Virus record (IMG/VR): IMGVR_UViG_3300044999_000110
Span: 1 to 39,267 of that record
Reading direction: 5' to 3' (one strand)
DNA: 39,267 nt
Origin: a virus
Made by a program: the position numbers and the translations under genes
Notes under the pieces: model-generated
The model's input: the letters and a program-made list of their open reading frames with translations, nothing else
What the model was told of the DNA's origin: nothing
The model's database searches: none
In this document: positions 15,248-22,045 of the stretch, one piece after another
How the letters are laid out: each line of letters begins with the position of its first letter
Position numbering within the stretch: the first letter of the stretch is position 1

Positions 15248-15862
15248 TCAGGAATTGATGTCCGCGCCGCCGGTGGCGAACTTGTCATAGCGGACGCGTG
15301 CCTTCGGCGGCTGATAGGCAAGGGCCGCATGATGCAAACAATATGGAAGATCGGGCAGAGCTTCGTCGCCGCAGAATTCGAAGTCCGGCTCCGTCGGATT
15401 CCCGCGAGGCCAGCGGCAACTCGTTGGCGTCAGCTGCATCAGCTTGATGCCGGTGCCGTCCGGTGCTTCGCCCTTCAATCGTTCCGGCAGGCCGGGCTCG
15501 CTGTCGGCGATCGCGATGGCGGCGGCAATGCTGTTGGATGGATTGCGGCGTCGTGGCGCAACGGGATCGTGGCCGTTCGCCTTGGCCTGAAGGCGCGTCA
15601 CATTGCGGAGGCGGCCTTCGGATGTAACAGGGGGGGGTGCAGGAGGCGCTTGCCTTACGATGACATGTGAGCGCGCCATCTTTGAATTTTTGCTGTCCGG
15701 AACGGGTAATTTCAGCCGGTGGATTTTACTGATAACGGCGTTGCGTGTTATGTAGCCCTCAAGATCGCGAGCGATCTGCGACGCGCTCCATCCCTTGGCC
15801 CACAATTCGGTGAGGCGACCGACGCGCGTTTCAGTCCATACTTCGTTGAAGTTGATCGTCAT
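15248..15862 (-). CDS. gcrA: GcrA-family transcription regulator
   Basis: 204 residues. The N-terminus WTETRVGRLTELWAKGWSASQIARDLEGYITRNAVISKIHRLKL is the GcrA DNA-binding domain. The C-terminal TSCRWPRGNPTEPDFEFCG ... LPYCLHHAALAYQP is the sigma70-contact block. GcrA works with CcrM methylation at GANTC sites in alphaproteobacteria. Encoded here it may redirect host RNA polymerase or read phage GANTC sites. Start ATG 15862; a longer frame would take in the upstream small gene. It is 22 bp upstream of the Rmf-like gene. Confidence 0.9.
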   Translation of the reverse strand: MTINFNEVWTETRVGRLTELWAKGWSASQIARDLEGYITRNAVISKIHRLKLPVPDSKNSKMARSHVIVRQAPPAPPPVTSEGRLRNVTRLQAKANGHDPVAPRRRNPSNSIAAAIAIADSEPGLPERLKGEAPDGTGIKLMQLTPTSCRWPRGNPTEPDFEFCGDEALPDLPYCLHHAALAYQPPKARVRYDKFATGGADINS

Positions 15863-16025
15863 GGTTGTCCCCCATTTTGCGGCGTTTTTTGATTTCTGAA
15901 ATCGGTTCGCCGCTATGCATCGACTCGGCGATGTCGCCCCAATAGTCGGACCAGCGCAAAAGCAGATGCGCCATCCACTTGGATGCTCGATAGGCAAGTT
16001 CTTTGAACAAGACAGGAAGTCCCAA
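15831..16025 (-). CDS. Small hypothetical protein, 64 aa
   Basis: Aromatic- and charge-rich frame (LPVLFKELAYRASKWMAHLLLRWSDYWGDIAESMHSGEPISEIKKRRK). TTG start at 16025; a start a little further upstream cannot be excluded. It ends 31 bp inside the GcrA gene and starts 36 bp after the previous stop, which matches the dense packing here. No family recognised. Confidence 0.4.
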   Translation of the reverse strand: MGLPVLFKELAYRASKWMAHLLLRWSDYWGDIAESMHSGEPISEIKKRRKMGDNHDDQLQRSMD

Positions 16026-16060
16026 CCGCAGGAACGCTGCGGAGCCGTACCCGTGATGCC

Positions 16061-16477
16061 TTACAAATCCAGTTCGAGGCGTTCCAAGCGCCGGCGCGAT
16101 TCATCCTGCGCCTTACGCAAACGGGACATCTCGATGGTTCGCGCAAAATGCTTCCACCACACAGGCCGCGCATCGCCGATGATGGCCTCAAGGATTTCCA
16201 GCCCGGCATCGCTGCGGATCAGCTCAGCCAGCGCGTCGGCCGACATCTCCGTTCTGCGGGATAGCCAGTATTCGCAGGCTCGCACGCCGGTGCCGGCGCG
16301 CATCGATAGCTCGGCGGCCGTCTTGCGCGGCCAAAGGGCCTGCGCCGCTTGCATAACTGAAGCTGTCAGCCGCAAGGCGTTGCGGGTTTTGCCGCAATCC
16401 GTTGCGGTGGCCTGATTTGCCTTACGCGAATCGCCCGGCGATGCTTCAGCCATGGGGATTTCACGCATCGCCGTCAT
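16061..16477 (-). CDS. HTH regulatory protein, 138 aa
   Basis: The central region LWPRKTAAELSMRAGTGVRACEYWLSRRTEMSADALAELIRSDAG has the length and spacing of a HTH domain, and the C-terminal end is a charged helix (RTIEMSRLRKAQDESRRRLERLE) that could dimerise. Probably an early activator (cII-like place in the operon). ATG 16477 overlaps the stop of the Cro-like gene. Confidence 0.6.
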   Translation of the reverse strand: MTAMREIPMAEASPGDSRKANQATATDCGKTRNALRLTASVMQAAQALWPRKTAAELSMRAGTGVRACEYWLSRRTEMSADALAELIRSDAGLEILEAIIGDARPVWWKHFARTIEMSRLRKAQDESRRRLERLELDL

Positions 16478-16719
16478 TGGTCGGCCCTCGCGGGCTCAGG
16501 GCGGGCGATTTCTTGGGGCCAAGGTGATTCGGATGGCCATGTGTCGGAAATCAACTGGACCGCATCGGCGACCTTGCGGATGCCGACGTCGCGGCCGTCT
16601 CGCAGCATTTCCAAACGCTTACCGTCGTTGAACAGCCTGGTCGAAATGGTCGACTGCGCAAGCCCGGTGGCTGCCGAATAGGCGTCCACAAGGCGCAAGA
16701 ACTGATCGATGTTGGTCAT
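16474..16719 (-). CDS. Cro-like HTH protein, first gene of the leftward operon
   Basis: 81 residues. MTNIDQFLRLVDAYSAATGLAQSTISTRLFNDGKRLEMLRDGRDVGIRKVADAV contains a HTH (GLAQSTISTRL). It is divergent from the repressor across the operator region and is the first leftward gene, the place of Cro. Promoter elements sit immediately upstream (see 16726-16756); no ribosome site is visible, so the message may be leaderless. Confidence 0.72.
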   Translation of the reverse strand: MTNIDQFLRLVDAYSAATGLAQSTISTRLFNDGKRLEMLRDGRDVGIRKVADAVQLISDTWPSESPWPQEIARPEPARADQ

Positions 16720-16725
16720 GCCGCA

Positions 16726-16756
16726 TATAAAGGCGGGAAATATCCCGGTTTGTCAA
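16726..16756 (-). promoter_or_regulatory. Leftward early promoter with operator in its spacer
   Basis: On the minus strand TTGACA (16751-16756) is separated by 19 bases from TTTATA (16726-16731). The palindrome GGGAAATATCCC fills the spacer, so bound repressor would block RNA polymerase. The predicted transcription start falls at about 16719, the A of the ATG. Confidence 0.6.
16735..16746. promoter_or_regulatory. Repressor operator O1
   Basis: GGGAAATATCCC, a palindrome of the form GGGA-N4-TCCC, flanked by C and G. It lies between the -35 and -10 of the leftward promoter. A related degenerate site (CGGC-ATTG-TCCC) is at 16759-16770. Confidence 0.6.
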
Positions 16757-16792
16757 GACGGCATTGTCCCGGTTTTTGCGGAAGCATTGTTC

Positions 16793-16804
16793 GGGAATAA
16801 TCCC
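16793..16804. promoter_or_regulatory. Repressor operator O3 next to the repressor start
   Basis: GGGAATAATCCC within the perfect flank TCGGGA...TCCCGA (16791-16806), ending 1 base before the repressor ATG. Its position suggests autoregulation of the repressor gene. Confidence 0.6.
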
Positions 16805-16807
16805 GAG

Positions 16808-17500
16808 ATGGGGAACGATTTGAAATCAGACATTCTTCGGCGGATCGACGAGCAGCTGGAAAAAACCGGCAAAGCTGCGACCGCTGTATCGACCGATGCC
16901 GGCTTCAACGAAGGATTCATCCGTGACATGCGGAGAAAGAAAAAACTCATGCCGGGGATCGATAAAATCGCAGCACTCGCCACGCAGCTCGAGACGACGC
17001 CGGAGTATCTCGCGTTCGGCGTCGGCTCGTCCGAATTTGTCGAGAGTGTCGGCATGCCGGTGCGCGGCGAGGTCGCTGCCGGCCTCTGGCATGAGGTTGA
17101 CGGCATAACCGACGCGAATGCCTTCGAGAGCGTGCCGATCGCACTGGACCCGCGCTATCCCAAGGAGGCTCAGTACGGCCTTATCGTGAAAGGAACGTCG
17201 GTCAACAAGGTTGCTAACCCGGGCGACGTATTGCTCTGCCTCGATCTTGCCTTGACCGGCATCGATCCACGTCCAGGCGACATGGTGATCGTCGAGCGCA
17301 GGCGCTTTCAGGGCCGTGAACGAGAGGTGACTGCCAAGCGCATGCGCCGTGAGGGAAAGCTGATCCTGTTGATCCCTGATAGCACTGATCCGGCATGGCA
17401 GGACGCAACCGCGATCAATGCCAAAAAACCGTCAGAGGACATCGATGTCGCGGTCATTGCCATCGTGTCCGGCGTCTGGCGACCGATACGTGACCGATGA
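16808..17500 (+). CDS. LexA/S24-type phage repressor
   Basis: 230 residues. An Xre-like HTH region (ILRRIDEQLEKTGKAATAVSTDAGFNEGFIRDM) precedes a S24 peptidase-like domain. The cleavage-type segment is GEVAAGLW, the catalytic Ser lies in KGTSVNKV (Ser131) and the Lys in TAKRMRR (Lys177). Such repressors keep the lysogen silent and self-cleave on RecA activation. It starts at ATG 16808, not at an upstream in-frame ATG, because the upstream part contains its operators. It is followed by a secreted-protein gene whose ATG overlaps its stop. Confidence 0.88.
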   Translation: MGNDLKSDILRRIDEQLEKTGKAATAVSTDAGFNEGFIRDMRRKKKLMPGIDKIAALATQLETTPEYLAFGVGSSEFVESVGMPVRGEVAAGLWHEVDGITDANAFESVPIALDPRYPKEAQYGLIVKGTSVNKVANPGDVLLCLDLALTGIDPRPGDMVIVERRRFQGREREVTAKRMRREGKLILLIPDSTDPAWQDATAINAKKPSEDIDVAVIAIVSGVWRPIRDR

Positions 17501-17898
17501 TGAAGCGTCAGGTAGTTGGCTGTTTTAGCCTATTTCTCGCATCGACGGACACCTTCGCTCAGAACGCGGTGCAACGCGATCTCGAATACCGCTCCATGAT
17601 GATGCCGATTCAACGGATAATGCAGCAAGCGTATTACGCCAACCTTTGCCAGCTGCGCAGCCAAACTTTTGTCCAGGTATTCCAGGAAGCTTTGATAGAA
17701 ATTTCAGGGATCGAGGCAACAAAGCGCAATCTGTCTGACGACCAGATCATTGCCGCCGATCGCGACGCAAAAGCCATCATCGCCCGCGAAGATACCGAAG
17801 CTGGCCTTGAAAATTTTGAGGCCAAGTGCCGCGATGTTGCCAACCATCTCGACAAACTCGACGCGCTGGAGCGGAGTTTCACCGGAAATTATCATTGA
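17497..17898 (+). CDS. Secreted protein behind the repressor
   Basis: 133 residues. The N-terminus MMKRQVVGCFSLFLASTDTFAQ is a Sec signal peptide with a probable cut after about residue 21 (TFAQ-NAVQ). The mature part has two cysteines, predicted helices and an acidic pattern. No family recognised. The start codon overlaps the repressor stop, so it is expressed with the repressor in the lysogen and is a lysogenic-conversion candidate. Confidence 0.65.
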   Translation: MMKRQVVGCFSLFLASTDTFAQNAVQRDLEYRSMMMPIQRIMQQAYYANLCQLRSQTFVQVFQEALIEISGIEATKRNLSDDQIIAADRDAKAIIAREDTEAGLENFEAKCRDVANHLDKLDALERSFTGNYH

Positions 17899-18000
17899 CC
17901 GCGCCGCGCGCTATAAAGGTTGTAAAAACCGCGAATCACACGGGGAGTGAATGTGGCGAATCACCTTCCGCGAATCTTCTTGCCAAGGTCTCCAATGTCT

Positions 18001-18033
18001 ACTGCCAAGCCCCTCAAGGGCGCTGGCAGTTTG
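18001..18033 (+). terminator. Terminator of the repressor unit
   Basis: ACTGCCA and TGGCAGT arms (18001-18007, 18024-18030), extended by an inner AGCCC/GGGCG, followed by a short T run. It lies downstream of the repressor and secreted-protein genes. Confidence 0.5.
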
Positions 18034-18087
18034 CACTTAATGGTTGAGCAACACGCGACATTTTCTCTTATTTAGATATGTCACATT

Positions 18088-18105
18088 GGATGTCCCAGAT
18101 GTCCT
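18088..18105. repeat. GGGACAT repeat cluster 3
   Basis: On the minus strand AGGACATCT and GGGACATCC lie 9 bases apart (18088-18105). On the plus strand ATGTCCCAGATGTCC differs by one base from the string at the start of the 10142 gene. Confidence 0.55.
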
Positions 18106-18166
18106 TTTTAGCTCTGGCACAGTATTTGCTCCTTATTTGAATATAAACTAACTCTCTCCTCGTAAA

Positions 18167-18188
18167 AGGTGGCCTTGAAGGGCCACCT
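18167..18188 (-). terminator. Leftward intrinsic terminator
   Basis: Perfect 8-base arms AGGTGGCC and GGCCACCT with a 6-base loop; on the minus strand the stem is followed by TTTT. No leftward gene is seen to its right before the rightward promoter, so it may end an antisense or small RNA, or insulate the repressor unit. Confidence 0.5.
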
Positions 18189-18245
18189 ATACGGGAAGTC
18201 TATCTTGGGAAACGTACGCGCGCGCGACCCAATCGAAAATAATTT

Positions 18246-18257
18246 GGGATATTTCCC
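18246..18257. promoter_or_regulatory. Repressor operator O4
   Basis: GGGATATTTCCC, same GGGA-N4-TCCC form as the sites next to the repressor. Its centre is exactly 30 bp from that of O5. Confidence 0.6.
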
Positions 18258-18267
18258 GCCTTAGGGC

Positions 18268-18296
18268 TTGCCAAAGGGATATATCCCGGTTTATCT
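18268..18296 (+). promoter_or_regulatory. Rightward early promoter
   Basis: TTGCCA (18268-18273), a 17-base spacer and TTATCT (18291-18296). The spacer carries operator O5, so the repressor would block it. Predicted start near 18303, followed by TTGGAGGG and ATG 18322. Confidence 0.6.
18276..18287. promoter_or_regulatory. Repressor operator O5
   Basis: GGGATATATCCC, inside the spacer of the rightward promoter. Fully palindromic. Confidence 0.6.
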
Positions 18297-18321
18297 TCCC
18301 TCCATCGCCTTGGAGGGTTCG

Positions 18322-18777
18322 ATGCAGTTCCACCTCAAGCCAAACACCGCCGCGCCGGTTTCTCCGGCCAAGCTCTCGGCCTTCGTCACCGCCGATCTCC
18401 GGTTCGATATCCCGGCCATCCGTGCCGACGCCAAGGCCCGCTACGGCCTCAAGCTCGATTTCATCAACCGCTACACCGGCGCGCCGCAACGGCACTGGCA
18501 GCGTCTGCAGGCCCGGCGCGCGATATCCGCGGCATGGCGTGAGGCGAGGGGCCAGCTGCACGAGATCGTGCTTTCGCAGATGCCGCGCCAGCTGCCCTAC
18601 ACGCCGGCAGAGGCCGAGCGGATGGCCGAACTCCGCGCCGCGATGGGCTCGGCCGCCATCACCGCGCGCGGCAACGTCGATTTCAAATCCGCATCCGGCG
18701 AATACGCACAGATCAACTGGAACGCCCAGCAGCGGGCTTACTTCGCGATCATCCGGCAGGCGCGGGGAGAGACGTGA
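18322..18777 (+). CDS. First gene of the rightward operon, unknown, 151 aa
   Basis: Hypothetical protein. Segments AIRADAKARYGLKLDFINRYTG and RQLPYTPAEAERMAELRAAMG look helical and charged, so a DNA-binding role is possible but unproven. ATG 18322 has GGAGG about 5 bases upstream; an earlier in-frame ATG at 18268 lies in the promoter. The last codons overlap the next start (TGATG). Confidence 0.65.
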   Translation: MQFHLKPNTAAPVSPAKLSAFVTADLRFDIPAIRADAKARYGLKLDFINRYTGAPQRHWQRLQARRAISAAWREARGQLHEIVLSQMPRQLPYTPAEAERMAELRAAMGSAAITARGNVDFKSASGEYAQINWNAQQRAYFAIIRQARGET

Positions 18778-19049
18778 TGGCCGAGGACCCGGAAACCTTC
18801 GACAATTTCATCCATCTTTCGGTCGCGATTGTTCAATCCGCGACAGACATGATCGAGGAAATCGGCGGCCTCAAGATACGGCGCCGCCGTCACGACTACG
18901 ACAATGACCCGCTCGATATGCTCGATCTCCGCGAGGCGCTTTCAAAAGCGGTTCGTGGGCTTGAGGGCTACGACGCAATGGTTGCCGCCTGGCGCAAGAT
19001 CAGCACCAGCGCGGAGTTTCGTGCTGCTACCGCTAAGGGAGGGACCTGA
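18777..19049 (+). CDS. Hypothetical protein, 90 aa
   Basis: Acidic helical protein (MAEDPETFDNFIHLSVAIVQSATDMIEEIG) with a central RRRRHDYDNDP. ATG 18777 overlaps the upstream stop and is preceded by GGGGAGA. No family recognised. Confidence 0.6.
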   Translation: MAEDPETFDNFIHLSVAIVQSATDMIEEIGGLKIRRRRHDYDNDPLDMLDLREALSKAVRGLEGYDAMVAAWRKISTSAEFRAATAKGGT

Positions 19050-19258
19050 TGTCCTTCCAGCGCATCATCGCAACCGCCATCCGCGACGCCGGCATCGCCG
19101 AAGCCAATTTCGACGCCGCGATCAAGGCCGAAGGATTCAAATCCCGCTTCGACTGGTTTCTGCGCGGCGGCCCGCCGTCGCTGCAGGAGGCCTACAACCT
19201 CAAGGTCGCGGCCGACAAGGCGATGCATGAGTATCTGCAAGCGGCGAGGGCGGCATGA
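19049..19258 (+). CDS. Hypothetical protein, 69 aa
   Basis: Short helical protein (MSFQRIIATAIRDAGIAEANFDAAIKAEGFKSRFDWFL) coupled by TGATG to the upstream gene and by ATGA to the next one. No motif recognised. Confidence 0.6.
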   Translation: MSFQRIIATAIRDAGIAEANFDAAIKAEGFKSRFDWFLRGGPPSLQEAYNLKVAADKAMHEYLQAARAA

Positions 19259-19536
19259 TGGAATCCCGCAAGCACACCTTCGCTATCACCGTCGCATTCG
19301 ACAAGAACTGCACGGCCGCGCACGCGCTGCGCGAAGTGAAGGACACAATTCACGGCGAATTTTATCCGACGCAACGAGACGATAGCGAGCCCGGCTCCTA
19401 CCGCGTTAGCCGGATAACGCGCGTCAGTAATTCAGTTTCGCGGGGTAGAGCAGCCCGGTCAGCTCGCGTGGCTCATAACCACGAGGTCGTCGGTTCGAAT
19501 CCGACTCCCGCTACCAAATCGGCGGTGCGCCGATGA
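19255..19536 (+). CDS. Hypothetical protein whose frame runs through a tRNA gene
   Basis: The first 57 residues (ESRKHTFAITVAFDKNCTAAHALREVKDTIHGEFYP ...) look like an alpha/beta protein. From about residue 62 the frame reads through the tRNA at 19439-19516 and ends in the 3' flank, giving the low-quality tail GRAARSARVAHNHEVVGS. The tail is probably tRNA sequence read as protein; the original stop may have been displaced when the tRNA arrived. The stop overlaps the next start. Confidence 0.5.
   Translation: MMESRKHTFAITVAFDKNCTAAHALREVKDTIHGEFYPTQRDDSEPGSYRVSRITRVSNSVSRGRAARSARVAHNHEVVGSNPTPATKSAVRR
19439..19516 (+). tRNA. Initiator-type tRNA-fMet (CAU)
   Basis: 78 bases that fold as a cloverleaf: acceptor 5' arm CGCGGGG with 3' arm TCCCGCT, D-stem GAGC/GCTC, anticodon stem CGTGG/CCACG with loop CTCATAA (anticodon CAU), T-stem GTCGG/CCGAC with loop TTCGAAT, and a genomically encoded CCA. 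Initiator marks are the unpaired 1:72 position (C x U) and A11:U24. The run of three G-C pairs in the anticodon stem is incomplete (T:A at 29:41). Lies within the phage operon and overlaps a reading frame. Confidence 0.87.
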
Positions 19537-19643
19537 TCGCCGCCATCCTGATCCTCACGCCATTCGCCCTCTACGGACTCGTCACGCTAGTCGTAAAGGC
19601 GCTCGCCGCGCGAGATCATACCGATCGGAGACACGACCAATGA
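19533..19643 (+). CDS. Small membrane protein, 36 aa
   Basis: MIAAILILTPFALYGLVTLVVKALAARDHTDRRHDQ: one hydrophobic helix and a charged tail. It starts inside the end of the upstream frame and its stop overlaps the next start (ATGA), so it fits the operon. Confidence 0.55.
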   Translation: MIAAILILTPFALYGLVTLVVKALAARDHTDRRHDQ

Positions 19644-19882
19644 TCGCCGACATCATCACCTTCGCCGTCGCGCATCAATTCGTCGCCGGACTCGCTATCG
19701 GCGGCTGCGGCTTCGGCGGCGCAATCGGCATCATCGGTTGGTCGCTCGGATACGACCACGCCATGCGCAAGGTCGGCTCCTGGATGCGGCCGAAGGTCGA
19801 CGAGGCGCACGGCGACATGCCGACGCTGCCGCCGATTCGTGAGCGGCGGCCGATCGCGACAACGCCGGGGAGGTACGTATGA
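19640..19882 (+). CDS. Membrane protein, 80 aa
   Basis: The N-terminal half is hydrophobic and glycine-rich (AGLAIGGCGFGGAIGIIGWSLGY), enough for a membrane hairpin or one helix. The C-terminal half is polar. Unknown role. Overlaps both neighbours by the ATGA pattern. Confidence 0.55.
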   Translation: MIADIITFAVAHQFVAGLAIGGCGFGGAIGIIGWSLGYDHAMRKVGSWMRPKVDEAHGDMPTLPPIRERRPIATTPGRYV

Positions 19883-20061
19883 GCGCGCACAAGCCACAGC
19901 CTACCGCTCGGCAGATGGAAATCTACGGCTGCTTTGATGGCTTGTCTGACATCCATCCGGACAAAAGCACCGAGTTTCTGCTGCAGCTCACGGCCGACAC
20001 GATGAAGTGCAGCTATGCCGACGTTGTGGCCGCACTCGAAGCGCAGTCGGTGTCGTCATGA
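19879..20061 (+). CDS. Hypothetical protein, 60 aa
   Basis: MSAHKPQPTARQMEIYGCFDGLSDIHPDKSTEFLLQLTADTMKCS: mostly helical, no motif. It overlaps the next gene by ATGA. Confidence 0.55.
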   Translation: MSAHKPQPTARQMEIYGCFDGLSDIHPDKSTEFLLQLTADTMKCSYADVVAALEAQSVSS

Positions 20062-20372
20062 CCCGCAAATCGGCCGAACCCGCCTGCCGCGTCTGCGCCT
20101 GCACCGAACACAACGCCTGCGATGATGGCTGCTCATGGGTGAAGGTTGAGTCCGGCTCGCCGCCGCTTTGCTCGGCTTGCTCTGGCACCGCCGCCGATCT
20201 GTCCGAGACCTTGAAGCGGGCTGATGCGCTACTCGGCAAGTTCTCTTTCACGGTCGACCCGCGGCACACCGTCGGCTGTCTCCGATCGATGGCTCGCGCT
20301 GCAATGCGCCGTAGTGCGGTGCGGATGAAGGCCGAAGCTAGCCAGCCGGACAAATCATGGGGCGGCCGATGA
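20058..20372 (+). CDS. Cysteine-rich protein, 104 aa
   Basis: CRVCACTEHNACDDGCSW ... CSAC gives seven cysteines in 40 residues, a probable zinc-binding unit. The C-terminal part is basic. Role unknown; may bind nucleic acid. ATG 20058 overlaps the upstream stop. Confidence 0.58.
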   Translation: MTRKSAEPACRVCACTEHNACDDGCSWVKVESGSPPLCSACSGTAADLSETLKRADALLGKFSFTVDPRHTVGCLRSMARAAMRRSAVRMKAEASQPDKSWGGR

Positions 20373-20683
20373 GCAACCTCAGCCGCATGATGTCCACCGC
20401 GCGCGCCGTCCTCGACGAGAAGGACAAGGCCCGCACCGATCAGCCGCCGTTCTTTGTGCGGACGACTTGGCTATTCGCCGAACTCGCGGATCTCGCGCTG
20501 CCATCGGAAACCGAAACCTTCAAGGCCATCACGATAGCCCGCCTCGGCGGCGACATCGGGCAAGTCGGCCGCATGGTCGACCAGGTTCACGCCGGCAGCG
20601 CGACGATGGACGAAGCCCGGCGCCACCAGCGCCAACAAATCTGCGGCTGGATCAAGGATCAGATCAGGCGGGAGCGAGTGTGA
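20369..20683 (+). CDS. Hypothetical protein, 104 aa
   Basis: Helical protein with TETFKAITIARLGGDIGQVGRMVDQVHAGS in the middle and a basic C-terminus. No family recognised. Overlaps both neighbours. Confidence 0.58.
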   Translation: MSNLSRMMSTARAVLDEKDKARTDQPPFFVRTTWLFAELADLALPSETETFKAITIARLGGDIGQVGRMVDQVHAGSATMDEARRHQRQQICGWIKDQIRRERV

Positions 20684-21090
20684 TGGAACAGACTACAACT
20701 AAACGCCAAGGCTACGAGTTGGGAACCGACCTGATGCCTATCATTGAGGGCAAGGTCGCACTGCCAAATCCCAAGCCAGTCGAGCGCGATGTTGGAGCTA
20801 CCGTCCTCTATTATAGAAAAATGCATTGCGGAACTGTGCTGGATGCGAACGGCAAAAAGATTTGGAACGCGCGGTTTTTCCTCGATTACGGCCAAGGAGG
20901 CCAACTGTACGGCTCCGGTGTCGCGGCGTGGACCGAGTGGAAAGACGGGATTGAGCGCGCGGTCGCGAAGAAGTTTGCGATCTGTGACCACAAGCCGGTG
21001 ACCCTGGCCGGCGCAAACCCGTCGCGCGGCTGGCATCCGGCGCGCTGCGAAAAGTGCGGGCTCGATATGTCCGTCGATAGCGGGGATTGA
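20683..21090 (+). CDS. Hypothetical protein, 135 aa, Cys/His end
   Basis: Unknown function. The C-terminal segment SRGWHPARCEKCGLDMS holds a CxxC pair near a His, a possible zinc knuckle. ATG 20683 lies after GGGAGCGAGTG. Next gene begins 3 bases after its stop, and is the recombination exonuclease. Confidence 0.58.
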   Translation: MEQTTTKRQGYELGTDLMPIIEGKVALPNPKPVERDVGATVLYYRKMHCGTVLDANGKKIWNARFFLDYGQGGQLYGSGVAAWTEWKDGIERAVAKKFAICDHKPVTLAGANPSRGWHPARCEKCGLDMSVDSGD

Positions 21091-21093
21091 GAC

Positions 21094-22041
21094 ATGGCTA
21101 TCGAGCGTTTCGCCATCGACCCCGCCAAGGACCGCGCCACTTGGCTGGCACTGCGCCAGCAAGACATCACGGCATCCGACGTGCCGGCAATCTGCGGGGA
21201 GGGCATGTTCGGCTCCGCAACCAAGGTATGGGCCGAAAAACTCGGCAAGGTCGGGCCGCAGGAAATGACCGAGGCCATGAAACGCGGCCTATGGGGTGAA
21301 GCCGCGGTATTCGAGGCCATCGGCTGGGAATATCCGGATTGGGATGTTCGCCGCGCCAAGATTTACCTGCGCGATACCGATCTGCGTCTCGGTGCAACAC
21401 CGGACGGCGCCGCGATCATTCCGGGCTTCGATGGTGTCACCGTCATTCAGACCAAAGTCATCGCGCGGCCGGTTTTCAACGCCTACTGGCTCGCCGATCC
21501 CGAGGATGATTACAGCCAGGTCACCGCACCGCTGGCCTACCAGCTGCAGACCTTGACGGAGGCAATGCTCGCCGATGCTGCCCGCGCGATGATCGTGGCG
21601 CTCGTCGTCGATACCTTCAAATGGGAATTGAAGGTTGTCCCGCTGGACCGCAACGCTGCGGCCGAAACCGTCATCAAGGATCGCGTCGCCTCGTTCTGGC
21701 GCAACCATCTCGACACCGGCATTCAGCCCGCCGTCGATCCGGAGCGTGACGAAGCCATCATCAAAGCGCTGTTCCCGAAAGACAACGGGATCGAGATCGA
21801 CCTGTCCGGAGACAATGAAATGCCGGCGCTGGTCGACATGCTGGAAACCAACCGCAAAGCCAAGAAGCTCGCCGAAGAGGATGAAAAAATATGCAAGACG
21901 GCGATCGCTGGCAAGATGGGCGAAGCGGCGATCGCGCGTCTCGCCGACGGCCGCCGCATCAGCCACAAATCGCAATTTCGCAAAGGTTACGTGGTCAGCG
22001 AGTCCGAATACCGCGTCATGCGCGTTCTGAAAGCGAGCTAA
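21094..22041 (+). CDS. YqaJ/lambda-exo-type recombination exonuclease
   Basis: 315 residues. WLALRQQDITASDVPAICGEGMFGSATKVWAEK is the N-terminal YqaJ block, GATPDG (about residues 100-105) gives an active-site Asp, and VIQTK (about 118-122) gives the Q-x-K triad. It degrades one strand of dsDNA to feed strand annealing. The C-terminal 70 residues look like a coiled extension. It opens a three-gene recombination set with the two downstream genes. Confidence 0.85.
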   Translation: MAIERFAIDPAKDRATWLALRQQDITASDVPAICGEGMFGSATKVWAEKLGKVGPQEMTEAMKRGLWGEAAVFEAIGWEYPDWDVRRAKIYLRDTDLRLGATPDGAAIIPGFDGVTVIQTKVIARPVFNAYWLADPEDDYSQVTAPLAYQLQTLTEAMLADAARAMIVALVVDTFKWELKVVPLDRNAAAETVIKDRVASFWRNHLDTGIQPAVDPERDEAIIKALFPKDNGIEIDLSGDNEMPALVDMLETNRKAKKLAEEDEKICKTAIAGKMGEAAIARLADGRRISHKSQFRKGYVVSESEYRVMRVLKAS

Positions 22042-22045
22042 CGCC

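Larger units (their letters stand above)
17899..18321. other. Gap with terminators, repeats and the rightward promoter
   Basis: No gene of convincing length. It holds three GAATC sites (17933, 17958, 17972), a terminator-like hairpin (18001-18030), a GGGACAT-type site (18088-18105), a leftward terminator (18167-18188) and the operator-bearing rightward promoter (18246-18296). Confidence 0.6.

Noticed and set aside
16709-16807. Upstream ATG start for the repressor
   Set aside because: The extra 33 codons contain the operators and do not resemble repressor N-termini.
19439-19516. tRNA as an attachment-site remnant
   Set aside because: It is a full gene in the middle of an operon, and no second copy or integrase is next to it.
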